Both the position numbers and the translations under genes were made by a program. From positions 1 to 54,780 of the forward strand of contig JAUCBJ010004920.1 of the NCBI GenBank assembly GCA_032718475.1: DNA of 54,780 nt, given 5' to 3'. Positions 10,212-20,483 of this stretch are shown one piece after another; position 1 is the first letter of the stretch; each line of letters starts with the position of its first letter. Source of the stretch: Nemertoderma westbladi (taxonomy: Eukaryota; Xenacoelomorpha; Nemertodermatida; Nemertodermatidae). Below the pieces are notes generated by a model. It made no database searches. It was not told the DNA's origin and saw only the letters and a list, made by a program, of their open reading frames with translations.

Positions 10212-12131
10212 ACGATGGCCATCACTATGGCCAAGGATTCCGACGATGAGGACTACGAGGAACCGACATCAGCCGAGGAATGGGCGTGTTATCTAGCGAA
10301 TTGGGCACCCGAAAGGGAAGGCACCACAACCTCCCTTCTATGTCTCTTCTTCAGAGAGAAACACAAGGTGGAATTCTGCAGAAAGTTCCAGTTTGCTGAA
10401 CTCGTTCCATGCTTCGAGGCGATAATGAAACACCGAGGATGCTTCCGGTGTCTCGGAACAGGTCACTATGTTCAGGATTGTGACCAAAGATCGTGCTGCA
10501 CGGTCTGTAATGACCTACGCCATCACACACTCCTCCACATCCCTGCGAACTTCGATTTTACTACCCTACCATTCCGGATTGAATCCAAACGGAGAGGAGA
10601 AACGAATCACGTCTCTAAGGGTACCCGGACGATTCAACGGAGGGAAACCAATCCGTTTAAGACCGCCACCGATGTATCACATGTGACAAATATCTCGGCT
10701 ACGATCAATCTTATAAACCGCCATTACATGGTCTTCGCCAAAGTGATCCCAGTAAGAATTCAATGGGTCGGGAAATCCTTAACAATGCTCGCATTCCTTG
10801 ACAACGGTTCGGACGGAACCATCATCGACCAGGATTTCCTCGAACAACTAGGCCTAGATTACGAACCTTGCAAGCGGCCCATACAAACTATCACCAACCA
10901 TAGAGAAGTAGAGTCCGGGGAGGTACAACTCAAGATAGAAGGGGTTATGAAGGGTTACGAGACAGTCAAACTGACGATCAAGAACGCTCTAGTACACACC
11001 GATCTCCGAGTGTGGTTCCGACAATCATCTGAATACGCACCCCTCATACAGCTAGACCGGGAAGATGTAGATCTACAATGCCCGCCGTTGGACGTGAACC
11101 GAATTACCCTACTAATCGGACTTGATACACCGGAGTTACATATACCAACCGGAGACGTAGCCCGATCCGTAAAGCCGGACGATGGCTTTTATGCAGAACG
11201 CACCATCATGGGATGGACACTCTGCGGCATCAAAGAGGAGACTGCCGACACCTATACATATCTCCCTAAATGCCAGATTAAAGAGAATGCAACATCCGTG
11301 GGTTACTGTTCAGCCACCGACCTGGACGAGGATTTATTCCTAGAAACCGAAAAAACCCAGCAGGAGATGACCAAGTACTTCAACCTAGAGACCCAAGAGT
11401 TTGCTGAGAAGGACGAGAACCCGTCCGAGAAAGACCAATATTGTATCGACATCCTTGATCAGGCAACGTTCAAAGACGGACATTGGTGTTCGCCCATGCT
11501 GTGGAAAGATCCAGATAGACCAATGGCGAATATTACCAGCATGGCCCTTATGCGGCTCAAAGGAATCCTATGCCGGTTAAACGACCTACCCAAGATAAAG
11601 GAGAAATACAATAATGTAATTAAAGGATATCTAGAAGATGGATTGGCAGAAATGGTACCCCAGAATGAACTGCAAGGGGGTAGACGGACGTATTATCTCC
11701 CAACCCACTATGTGGTAGAAGCCCGGAAGGGTGTTAAAATCCGGGTAGTAAACGATGCTGCGGCTACGTATCAGGGAGAATCCCTGAACAGTCAACTCTA
11801 TACAGGGCCCAACATATACAGTACACTCATCGGCATGTTGATCAGGTTCAGGGAAAACCGAATAGCTTTCACATGCGACATCAAAGCGATGTTCCACCAG
11901 GTCCGAACACTACCAAGAGACTCAGATTGTCTACGCATATTATGGACAGATAAAACATTAACTCCACAGGAGATAAATCAACTCACCTTGAAGGATGTGG
12001 ACGTAATGCGCATGATTGTCAGGATCTTCGGCGCTAAGGACTCGCCGGTGGCATATAGTGACATGCTGAAGAAAACAGCGGCTATGTGCGAAAACGAGTT
12101 CCCTCCGGCAGTCATAGAGACCATCCAATGA
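10206..12131 (+). pseudogene. pol: BEL-1 zinc knuckle, aspartic protease and N-terminal half of RT
   Basis: Frame 3, first ATG at 10215. A knuckle CFRCLGTGHYVQDC (10440-10481, C-x2-C-x4-H-x4-C) is followed by CTVCNDLRHHTLLH, the second BEL-type Cys/His group. The protease core is FLDNGSDGTIID (about 10797-10832), where the usual D[T/S]G is DNG. The RT begins around YYLPTHYVVE; it keeps RVVNDAAATYQGESLNSQL, the catalytic-Asp motif FTCDIKAMFHQV (about 11868-11903) and FGAKDSPVAY. TGA 12129-12131 stops the frame a few codons before the YxDD box. RT copies the element RNA in the cytoplasm in virus-like particles, and the protease matures Gag-Pol. The order fits BEL/Pao; the T-to-N change in the protease triad may be lineage-specific or decay. 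Confidence 0.88.
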
Positions 12132-13136
12132 TGCTTCTACGTAGGCGACGGATGCGCCGGTGCCGATAATGTCAATGAGGCATATCAGCTGGCGATGGGA
12201 ATGGTGGAATGTTTAAAGAGAGGAGGCTTCCCTCTCATAAAGTTTAGATCCCACGATAAGGAACTTATGGAAAAGTTTCCGGAGGAAATCAGACTGGATG
12301 ACAATAAAATGTATTCCGAGGGCGTGGATCACCGTGTACTCGGTATCGAATGGGACATAGAATTGGATGAGTTCATCTTCAAATATAACCCCCTACCCAA
12401 GCCCATGACAAAAAGGGGATGTTTGTCTATAAAGAGTGCAATATTTGATCCACTAAACTTCATATCCCCAGTAATATTGGCTGGAATGAATCTGATCAAA
12501 GAGATGTGGATAACAGGACTGGGATGGGATGAGGAACTCCCCCCACACCTCAGTGCCAAATGGAGAAAGTGGACGGAACAACTCGAACATCTACATCTTA
12601 TGCGGATCCCTCGACCGTTCTTTCTCGATAAACTACCCACCGATATATTCCAGCTCCATACTTTCTCGGATGCATCGAATACTGGAATCGGCGTAGTTAC
12701 CTTCCTAAGAAGACTAAGTCAGGATGGAAACGGCGATACGAGCTTCTTATTCTCTAAGGCTAAGACGGTATCCGGGGAATTCGTAGCAACGATACTGAGA
12801 CTCGAGCTACAGGCCGCAGTTTGGGCAGTGAGGCAGAACCGCATGATCATGCGGAACTTAAGAATCCCCATCGAATCGCAGCATTTCTGGGTCGATTCGA
12901 GTATTGTACTCTACTACCTCCACTCACCATCATGGCGTCATACCACGTTTGTAGCGAACCGAGCCATGGAGATAAAACAGTGTACTGGCCGAGAACAGTG
13001 GCACCATGTAAACGGGAAAGAAAACCCAGCGGACTTATCGAGCAGAGGCGCCACCCCACGACAGCTCGGTAAGAGTAAACTTTGGCTCACAGGCCCGGAA
13101 TTCCTACAGCAGCCACAATTAACCTGGAGTACCTGA
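12132..13136 (+). pseudogene. pol: BEL-1 C-terminal RT and RNase H
   Basis: Same frame as the preceding segment, separated only by TGA 12129-12131. It opens with CFYVGDG (12132-12152): the catalytic YxDD box reads YVGD, so one essential Asp is Gly (codon GGC 12144-12146). The RT thumb follows (CLKRGGFPLIKF...VLGIEWD). RNase H keeps all four acidic positions: TFSDASNTGIG, RLELQAAV, WVDSSIVLYY and NPADLSSRG (about 12660-13050). RNase H removes template RNA during reverse transcription. TGA 13134-13136 ends the segment, and the frame stays open beyond it. RNase H looks functional in sequence while the RT is doubly damaged, so this copy would depend on another element. Confidence 0.88.
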
Positions 13137-14842
13137 TTCGATCCCGAACTAGATAGCGGAAAATACTCCGAAGACGACAAGGAGATCCGTAAAGTCCATA
13201 GAAGCGCCACAGTGGAGATCTATAGTTGTCTGACCGAGCCTGCAAAGGACTCGGGCAGGCGCTATAATATCGCGACTATCACACAACCAGCGGCGTCTTT
13301 ACAACTATTGATAGAGCGAACCTCCTCAATGAGACGTCTCATCCACCATGTCATAACTCTTCGCAACTTCCTACTGTGGAAGGATAACAAACCGATAGTT
13401 CGACGAAGTATACAAGAACTCATTATTGCGGAGAAATGTATTGTTAGATATGTCCAGAAAGAAAGTTTCCCGATGAGTGGGAACAGCTCAGTGCGGGCAA
13501 GACTTTGAAACCGGACAGTCCAGTCTACCAATTGAGACCCATGATGGGAGAAGACGGACTGATTCGACTGAATACCCGGATGGCAAATGCCCCGGTCGAA
13601 TACGAAGTCAAATACCCAGCGCTTCTGCCCGGAACGTCAACACTAGCCAAGCTATTAATCCAACAGTGTCACGAAGAAAACCATCACACGGGCCAGAACT
13701 GGATTATGGCTAACATCCGGCAAAGATATTGGATTACCCACATCCAGCCACTGATCCGGAAAGTATTAAAGCGTTGTTTTCCTTGCAGAAGATACCTAGC
13801 GCCACCACTCACACAAAGAATGGCCGACCTACCGGCCACACGACTGCAGTCCGATTCCCCACCATTCTACGTAACTGGAGTAGACTGTTTCGGACCATTC
13901 ACAGTCATCGAGCGACGATCCAACATAAAATGCTGGGGAGCCATCTTTACATGCCTTAGGTCTAGGGCGATCTACCTAGACCTCGTAGTAAACCTTACGC
14001 AACACGCATTTATCAACGCCCTGCGTCGGTTCGTGGCAAACAATGGAACATGTCGTCATATGTACTCCGATAATGGTTCAAACTTCGTGGGAGGAGAAAG
14101 GGAACTTAGAGAGGCGATCGAGGGATGGTTCACCGAAGACACCGCATCCCAAGTTTGGAGGGAACACCATATACAATGGCACTTCCAAACACCCTTGGCA
14201 CCCCATACGAGCGGGGTATGGGAGAAGCTCATCGACTTGATGAAACGATCCATGCGCGTTGCATTAGGGGATACCCGGGTAACCCATGACACCCTTCGCA
14301 CAACATTCTGCGAGATCACGGCTACCCTAAACAACCGGCCCATCGTACCTATCCACGACGACCCCACAGATCTAGAGCCTCTTACACCTAACCATCTACT
14401 CGGAAGACCCAAAACCAAAATTCTTCCAGAGGCGATGTTCCCAGACCCCAACGATATCGCGAGACATACCAATTGGAAGAAGGCCCAAGTGCTGGCAGCG
14501 CATTGGTGGTGAATCTGGGCCCAAGAGTACCTCATAACCCTCCGGACCAGGAGGAAGTGGAACAACACCTACAGGAATGTCGCCATTGGCGACATGGTGT
14601 TGGTTAAGGAAGACCTTAAAGACCGCGTCCACTGGCCTGTGGCGCGAGTCGTGGCAATAACCCCGAGTAAAGACGGACTTGCGAGAACTGTGACGATACG
14701 AACGGCAAAGGGCCACTACCAATGCCCTATCCAGAGGCTGTGCCTTCTCGAAGGCAATGACAGTGGTGACTTCACGAGAAGTGATAAGTTCCCTACTCCG
14801 GATCCTGCTGCAGACATTGGTGACAATGCTAAACCCGTTTAA
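13137..14842 (+). pseudogene. pol: BEL-1 integrase
   Basis: The linker continues in frame 3 to about 13467, then an indel near GAAAGTTTCCC moves it to frame 2, where FPDEWEQL and DGLIRLNTRM match the BEL pre-integrase region. The integrase has the zinc-binding HHCC set (HEENHHTG ... CFPC, about 13670-13788) and the catalytic D, D, E triad: GVDCFGPF, MYSDNGSNFVGG and HTSGVWEKLIDL (about 13878-14240). TGA 14510-14512 follows HWW, where BEL proteins usually have a basic residue, and the frame then stays open through the C-terminal chromatin/DNA-binding part (VAIGDMVLVKEDL ... QRLCLLEG) to TAA 14840-14842. Integrase inserts the cDNA into the genome. All catalytic residues survive; the stop and the indel make the copy a pseudogene. 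Confidence 0.9.
13235..13253 (+). repeat. Hairpin motif copy inside pol linker
   Basis: CGAGCCTGCAAAGGACTCG: the stem is preserved, with one loop change relative to the gag copy. It lies between RNase H and integrase and is read as TEPAKDSGR, the same codon phase as the gag copy. Confidence 0.7.
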
Positions 14843-15132
14843 ACCCTTCCCATCCTGTTGACAAACTCTTTAAAATGTTCTTTATCGACAATGAATAGTG
14901 GACCCCCCTTAAACCAACTGTAACCACGCAATGGTATTTGTGTTTCCTCATGTGTTATGTAGAGTCCAGCGTCACCCTGCAGATGTTTCGACTGACGCAG
15001 GGTAGTTTATGTATTGTTCACCCTGATTTTGGTCATCAGGACCAACTATATTGGATTATTGGAAATGGAAAAGATTTGAAGTGGAATTCATTGTATCCAT
15101 TGTGTTGTATTGTGTTGTCTGTTGCGTGCGCA

Positions 15133-15545
15133 GTTCGGGGCGTAGGCGGTGTAACTAGTCCAGCTGTAGATCCCGGATTGCCACGCAACACCCCCTCTAT
15201 CCCGTTATTCTGGTGGGTCCATGGTGCATCCATATGACTTCGCCGATAGAGGTTTTATGTTTCTCAGTCGCGTTATTCTGGTGGGACCGTTGCGTGGATT
15301 TTGGGGCGTAGGCGGTGTAACTAGTCCAGCTGTAGATCCCAGAATGTTACATAACCCCATCCCACATGACTTTGTCGGCTGAGCTTTATGTTGTTGGGAG
15401 TGTTATTCTGGTGGGTCCCTGGTGCATTCCACGTGACTTCACTCCTAGCGTCTTCATTGTCCGTTATGTGTGCAGTTTGGGGCATAGGCGGTGTAACTAG
15501 CCCAGCTGTAGATCCCAGATTGCCACGTAACACCCCTTCCACAAC
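15133..15545 (+). repeat. Three direct repeats of about 170 bp upstream of ORF3
   Basis: Copies start near 15133, 15302 and 15476. The conserved core covers the GGGGCGTAGGCGGTGTAACT region followed by CCAGCTGTAGATCCC and a downstream ACATAACCCC/ACGTAACACCCC. They differ by point changes and small indels. Confidence 0.8.
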
Positions 15546-16010
15546 GAAAATTTCCCAAAGAAGATGGTTGAATGTAGTTGGAAATGATGAAAAGAAACAG
15601 ACAACCTTACTATAAACTGAATGAAAATGTAATGATGCGCACCCTGGTGCTGTGCTTATAACAAATAATGATAGCCGGGGGGCTATAACCCCAATGATGA
15701 AATGTGGAAATAAATGAAATGTGTAGTAAATGTGAAATAAATGATGTAATGTGGAAATAAATGATGAAATGTGGAAAGAAATAATGAAATGTGAAATGAG
15801 TAATAAATGAGAAATAAAAAAAAGACAAAAAAAATGTATAAAATGTAGAAAGGAAAATAATTGGAAAAAGAAGAAGACATAAAAAGTCAAAACTGGTTGG
15901 ATATAATTGTATAGCTATAGTAACTGTAAATACTGAATGTAGTAGATGGTAGATGCCTATATAGCAATAATAATTAATAAACTGAATTACAAATAAACTG
16001 AATTATTCTG

Positions 16011-16013
16011 CAG
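16011..16013 (+). other. Candidate 3' splice acceptor upstream of ORF3
   Basis: AATTATTCTGCAG|T: an AG preceded by a short T-rich stretch, 71 bp before the ORF3 ATG. The ORF3 frame is open from 15997, so the bases between the AG and the ATG translate without a stop. The polypyrimidine tract is weak. Confidence 0.25.
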
Positions 16014-16083
16014 TCACTATAGAATCATACTTTCTGGATTTATAATTAACTTACTTAAGTTTGCAACGGACATAATTGAAAAT

Positions 16084-18639
16084 ATGGACCCAAATCGCCA
16101 AATTCTCGGTGAACTACGTAATACACTAGATTTACTGGAATATCCACAGCCTGGATCTCCTAAATTTGATACAGAATGGAACTCCCTGATAACTGAGAAT
16201 GTGCGAATCATTAAATTCTCCGGGCGAGAGGGACCGGATTCCCGTAATCTACGAGAGCTCCAGTTGACCGATGTTAGTACGAGCCTGAAAAGAACTCGGA
16301 ACACAAAGGCAACCGGAGGAGCGGAGTTGTCGTTCTGGGATACGTTCCGGCAAAGCGTCTACAAATCCCGATGCTTGATATACGACAACGAGGGAAACGC
16401 AACACCCACCTCGAAAGCGATTACGTTGGCGCGATGCCAAAGTTTTGTTGATGACAAGAGTATGTACCTCACCCACTGGGGAAACCTAGCGGAGTGTACA
16501 GCGACGCTGAGAGAGGAACGTATATCAGTTATCCAGAATCGCGACGACTACCAGGAGAAGTATGGGACGAAGGAATACGGTCGATCATTGGTCATCATCC
16601 TCGGAACCCTAGATGGTCTGGTGTTGATATGTCGAATATTCCCGACACCCAAACAGGAAGTGTGGACAGCCGGAGCGGTCTGGCTATTACCACCGGAGAT
16701 CCAACAGATCCTATTCGATTTCGATGTCATTAAAATTGGGTCGGATATAAAGGCGGACCTCCGAAACAACTACGCTAACGCTCCTTTCGGAAGAAACCGT
16801 CGAGAAGATCTCAATGCCATTAGTCATTGCGTCGACACCCAAACACTGTTAGCCTGGTTGCAATCCACAGAATTCATGTGCGGATTCCGGGAGGTGAGAC
16901 CGACGAAATCCGGTATCGGCTACCTCGCGGTGCTAAACGGCGGTATAGACTTTAAACCTCAGAAATTCCAGGATTATAATAAGATATATGGTGGGTACCC
17001 GGAATTAGAGATAAAGAGTGAGCGAGAGAGTCATTGGAAGGACGTAGAAAGAAAGTGGATGATCCACCACAAGTGGGAGAATCCGGATCGACGGAACTAT
17101 ATCTACGTCGTAATGGAATCATACACAGTTGCCAAGTTCATCTGTAAGACTCTCGATAATCTCATTAATGCGGTTCCTAGATCCTATATCGACTATGAGT
17201 GGAACGAAGTTATCGACCACGCATTCAAAGTGGTAGAGAATATTCCACCGGGAAAGACAAAAACGCTCCACGTCATCACATCCTGGGACGAGAATGGACT
17301 GTTCGACATCCCTACGATTGCTGATCTCCTCGGTGCAGAGGAACCACTGATATCTTCGGATGGGGAGGAATTATGGCTACAGGAAGGTGTTCTGCTGTCC
17401 ACCCCAAAGCGACAACTCGATCCGGAAGTCGCGTACGAACCGGCCGCCAAACGGGTCGCCTCGGCCGAACCTGCGACGGAAGCAGGCGTATCCACCCCAC
17501 TTGGCTCCGGTAGTCCTGCTAGGGAGCTAGTAACCACCTTCGCGCTGAATGACTTCGGCGACATATGCCAGAGGTTGTCTCCATATCCATTCCCGGGGGG
17601 AGAAGACTGGTCTTCGGAGATCCCGAGTACCAGCACCCAACGGACCCGCTCAGCGATACAGGTTGCAAAGGGTCCCAGCATTGCTCCGACTCCCGTAGAT
17701 CTCCTCGGAATTCCTCCGGCGAACGCCCCGGCACCTCTTTGCCGTCCAGCTGTGGAAACGGCCCCTTCCGTTCCACAAGACCCTATGTGACTTACCCGAT
17801 GGTACGCCGAACAGACCGAATGGATCCACCACCAGAAACGGGCGCCCGGGATGCGACCGGCAGGATATAAAGAAGGTTATCGAAATGAGAACATACTATG
17901 CCAAAGCCAAACTTTCCGCGGGCTACCGGCCACGGCGAGTATACCCAAAAGCGACTGACGACTGGAGTATTACGCCAGCGTACCGATTCCGATAATCTTC
18001 AGCCGGGAGATGCAACTGGAGGTGTGCGGAAACTGCGGTTCGGAGCAGTGTCCACCCGGAAGGAGAAATCGGGTTACCGATTCGTGCCTCCAGCTCCTTG
18101 GGATACTTTACTGTCCCTATTGCGCGACATCGGGCCACGATGTTTCGGTTTGTCCTATCCTTTACAACCTCTGCACAGAATGCGGCTTCCGTGGACATTC
18201 CGCAAGCCCCTGTTGTAACATAATGTGTCCTACGAAGGACGTAACAGCTATGGGAAATATGGTTATGTTCGAAACCTACGCCAATAACCACGTAAAGACC
18301 AAAGTGCAGAGAAGCGCTCGAAATATCGCGCAAGAGATGGCGTGTGGGTACTTCTCGTTCCCAGAACGCCTCCATACGACAGCGACGCTACCATTCCATT
18401 ACGTGGATCTATTATTAAGCGCTGGATTATTCGGCCCCTTCGAGATCCTTAGGCGTTTATACTCCTATAAGGAAGAATTCGGTGACGGAAAGTGGTTCCT
18501 AGAGGCACGCACTACCGAGTTGGAGAGACGGACGGATATGATCCCGCTACCATCTAAGGGAAGAGCCGCCAGGAGACAAGCTGAAGCGATGATGCTCCCC
18601 TACCAGCACTGGCGATCGACGAGAGTAGACGGGCGATGA
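16084..18639 (+). pseudogene. BEL-1 ORF3: DEDD exonuclease-like domain plus tandem CCHC zinc knuckles
   Basis: One long frame (frame 1) interrupted only by TGA at 17788 and 17956. Residues about 165-360 of the first part resemble the RNase D/WRN-type 3'-5' exonuclease fold. LPPEIQQIL (202-210) then VIKIGSDIKADL (215-226) match motif II with Asp225. CVDTQTLLAWL (249-259) fits the next conserved strand, and NYIYVVMESYTVAKFI (338-353) fits motif III with Tyr341, but Glu345 replaces the usual Asp. The DxE of motif I is not recognisable near SLVIILGTLDG (168-178), so activity is doubtful. A Pro/Ser/Thr/Ala-rich linker follows. The C-terminal part (18010-18639) holds CPYCATSGHDVSVC and CTECGFRGHSASPC (18112-18213), both C-x2-C-x4-H-x4-C knuckles, after CGNCGSEQC. 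There is no signal peptide or membrane segment, so it is not env. Function is unknown; nucleic-acid binding is the safest inference. Confidence 0.6.
16280..16298 (+). repeat. Hairpin motif copy inside ORF3
   Basis: CGAGCCTGAAAAGAACTCG, preceded by GTTAGTA as in the third 3'-LTR copy. It is read here as STSLKRTRN, a different codon phase from the gag and pol copies, so the conserved thing is the nucleotide string and not a peptide. Confidence 0.75.
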
Positions 18640-18845
18640 GGAGAAAGGCGTATCAGAGTAAGAAATAGAGGACCAGGATATTCCAGAGACATATATATCG
18701 AACATTTATTTGTATATTTACATAAACTAACTCTAGGAAAAATTAATCAAGACTATGCAATATTAAAATTTGGGTTTTTTATATGGGAAATGACCTACGC
18801 AAGCTCGATCTACCGATAGACCTCACAAAGGTCATTGGGGGGGAC
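18640..18845 (+). other. BEL-1 3' untranslated stretch and polypurine tract
   Basis: AT-rich sequence after ORF3 ends in ATTGGGGGGGAC directly before the 3' LTR. The G-rich run (about 18837-18844) is the likely plus-strand primer. Confidence 0.7.
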
Positions 18846-20342
18846 TGTTCGCGGTATTTCAACTTTTCTTAACGCGAGTTGAATATTTTTTGGATTTATT
18901 TGAAATGAATATTCCAATATCAATACTGGGTGCGGGAACATGGAATTCGGGCACATTCAATGGACTGGGGGCGATTTACGGGCGAATATTGGGGCAACTT
19001 ACGGGGTACGGGACTCATGTCAGATATTTAAGGGCCAGGGGTGGGAGGCAAAGTTAAGCAGTACTCAGGTTTGTCTGAATACTATTAGGCCTAGCCAACT
19101 TCCTGCTGCCTGTAGAGGTGGATTTGGTAACTCACAAGGCCTAGGGACAAGGACTGCCCTTAGCGGTCCCTGGCCAACAGTAGTTATTACGAGCCTGAAT
19201 AAGGACTCGGAAAGTCTGCTGCTTGTGTCAGGGATTTGCAACAGGAACCGACAGACAGATCCTTAGCGGTCCCTGGTCGCCGGCAGTTATTACGAGCCTG
19301 AATAAGGACTCGGAAAGCTTGCCGACATATGCCAGGGACTTGCAACGGGTCGACCGACTAACGGAGGAAGGGTTCGACAAGGACTGCCTTCCTGGAGTGG
19401 GTTCCACGACTGGCGTTAGTACGAGCCTGAATAAGGACTCGGAAAACCACCAACCGTTGGGACTCACGACGGGCTGACAGACCCCTTGCCAAGCCGTACC
19501 GCTTTCCTGATGACCGATCCCTTCGGGGTTCGGGAAGGGTGGGACGGACACGCAATGGGGTCGAAAGACAAAGGACTGGACTCTACTGGCCTACCGACTG
19601 TTCGGAGCAGCTTCTCGGCTACCGAAGCGACTACGAGCCTGAAAAGGATTCGGAAAGCTTAGGTGGTTGGGTCCCTGTAATGAACCGACGGACCCCTAGC
19701 CAAGCCGTACCGCTTTCCTGATGACCGATCCCTTCGGGGTTCGGGAACGGTGGGACGGACACGCAAACGGGTCCACCGACTTGACAGACCCCTAGCCAAG
19801 CCATACCGCTTTCCTGATGACCGATCCCTTCGGGGTTCGGGAAGGGCGGGATGGACACGCAACGGGGTCTACCGACTTGACCGACCCTTAGCCAAGCCGT
19901 ACCGCTTTCCTGATGACCGATCCCTCCGGGGTTCAGGAAGGATGGGACGGACACGCAACAGGGTCGACCGACACCGAAACTACGGTACTGAGACTAGGAC
20001 CGAGGGAAAATGGGGAACGTTAGTTAGGTTAAAATCTAAAGCGAACATTGGGTAATTAAATAATGTACTGTAGGGATTTATATTGTCATATATTATTGTG
20101 AATATTTGGTGTATATTGGTTTGGGAAAGCCCAACTTATTCTCAATCAAGATTCAACCATAGGGAAGTTACATTAAAGATTATATCCAACCAATGCAACT
20201 TTTTCTCAACCGCGATCTTGCATTTAAGAAAGTATTCCTTCTCCACTCCCAATATCCGGTGACTGGCCGGAATTCCGTGGTCTAAAAGTTCCGCCTCCAG
20301 CATCGGCGTTTTTCCCCCATGGTGTCGGGAATAACGGCAACA
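18846..20342 (+). repeat. BEL-1 3' LTR
   Basis: 1497 bp, TGTTCGCGG...GGCAACA, followed by TACAG. It is 96 bp longer than the 5' LTR because it carries four rather than three GCCAAGCC...ACACGCAA units (about 19486, 19698, 19797, 19893). Each unit holds the hairpin CCGATCCCTTCGGGGTTCGG or a variant. More CpGs are intact here than in the 5' LTR. Confidence 0.93.
19190..19652 (+). repeat. Four copies of the BEL-1 hairpin motif in the 3' LTR
   Basis: Copies begin at 19190, 19293, 19422 and 19634. The first three are CGAGCCTGAATAAGGACTCG exactly. The fourth is CGAGCCTGAAAAGGATTCG, with a G-T wobble in the stem. Confidence 0.85.
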
Positions 20343-20483
20343 TACAGTAATCAAGTACAGTATCTATATTTTTGACTACCAGTGAGATAAACGAAACGGT
20401 GAGATAAAGGAGAATAATTCGGAACAACACTGGAAGTCGTATTTAGGATGTGGAACTGTTTAAGCGAGAGAGAGAGAGAGAAC
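20343..20483. other. Unique flank with short GA run between BEL-1 and the minisatellite
   Basis: About 140 bp of unique sequence starting with the TACAG duplication; a (GA)n run at about 20465-20480 leads into the 39-bp array. Confidence 0.7.

Larger units (their letters stand above)
14843..16083 (+). other. Spacer between pol and ORF3, with direct repeats
   Basis: No reading frame is convincing. Three imperfect direct repeats with a period of about 170 bp share GGCGGTGTAACTAGTCCAGC, TGTAGATCCC and GTTATTCTGGTGGG; their cores start near 15143, 15311 and 15488. From about 15690 to 15830 there is a purine-rich run of AAATGTGGAAATAAATGATG-like pieces whose complement yields long Phe/Ile/Ser-rich open frames that are not genes. 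This region may hold the signals by which ORF3 is expressed (promoter or splice acceptor). Confidence 0.6.
6391..20342 (+). mobile_element. BEL/Pao LTR retrotransposon BEL-1, full-length but decayed, with an extra ORF3
   Basis: Two long direct repeats (6391-7791 and 18846-20342) both start TGTTCGCGG and end GGCAACA, giving canonical TG...CA LTRs. The flanks are TACAA on the left and TACAG on the right, a probable 5-bp target duplication with one transition. Between them lie a leader with a small ORF, gag (8187-10209), pol with protease, RT, RNase H and integrase in BEL/Pao style (10206-14842), a 1.2-kb spacer with direct repeats, and ORF3 (16084-18639). Almost 14 kb is long for the superfamily. 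Frames are broken at about 8.6, 9.74, 10.2 and 13.47 kb, and six in-frame TGA codons interrupt the proteins, so this copy is not autonomous. LTR-LTR differences are dominated by CpG changes. No tRNA primer site starting with TGG directly follows the 5' LTR, so the PBS is unresolved. Confidence 0.92.

Noticed and set aside
15321-15890. 189-codon minus ORF rich in Phe/Ile/Ser/His
   Set aside because: Complement of a purine-rich low-complexity stretch in the BEL-1 spacer.
16084-18639. ORF3 as an env gene
   Set aside because: No signal peptide, membrane segment or glycoprotein-like Cys pattern; it has knuckles and an exonuclease-like core instead.
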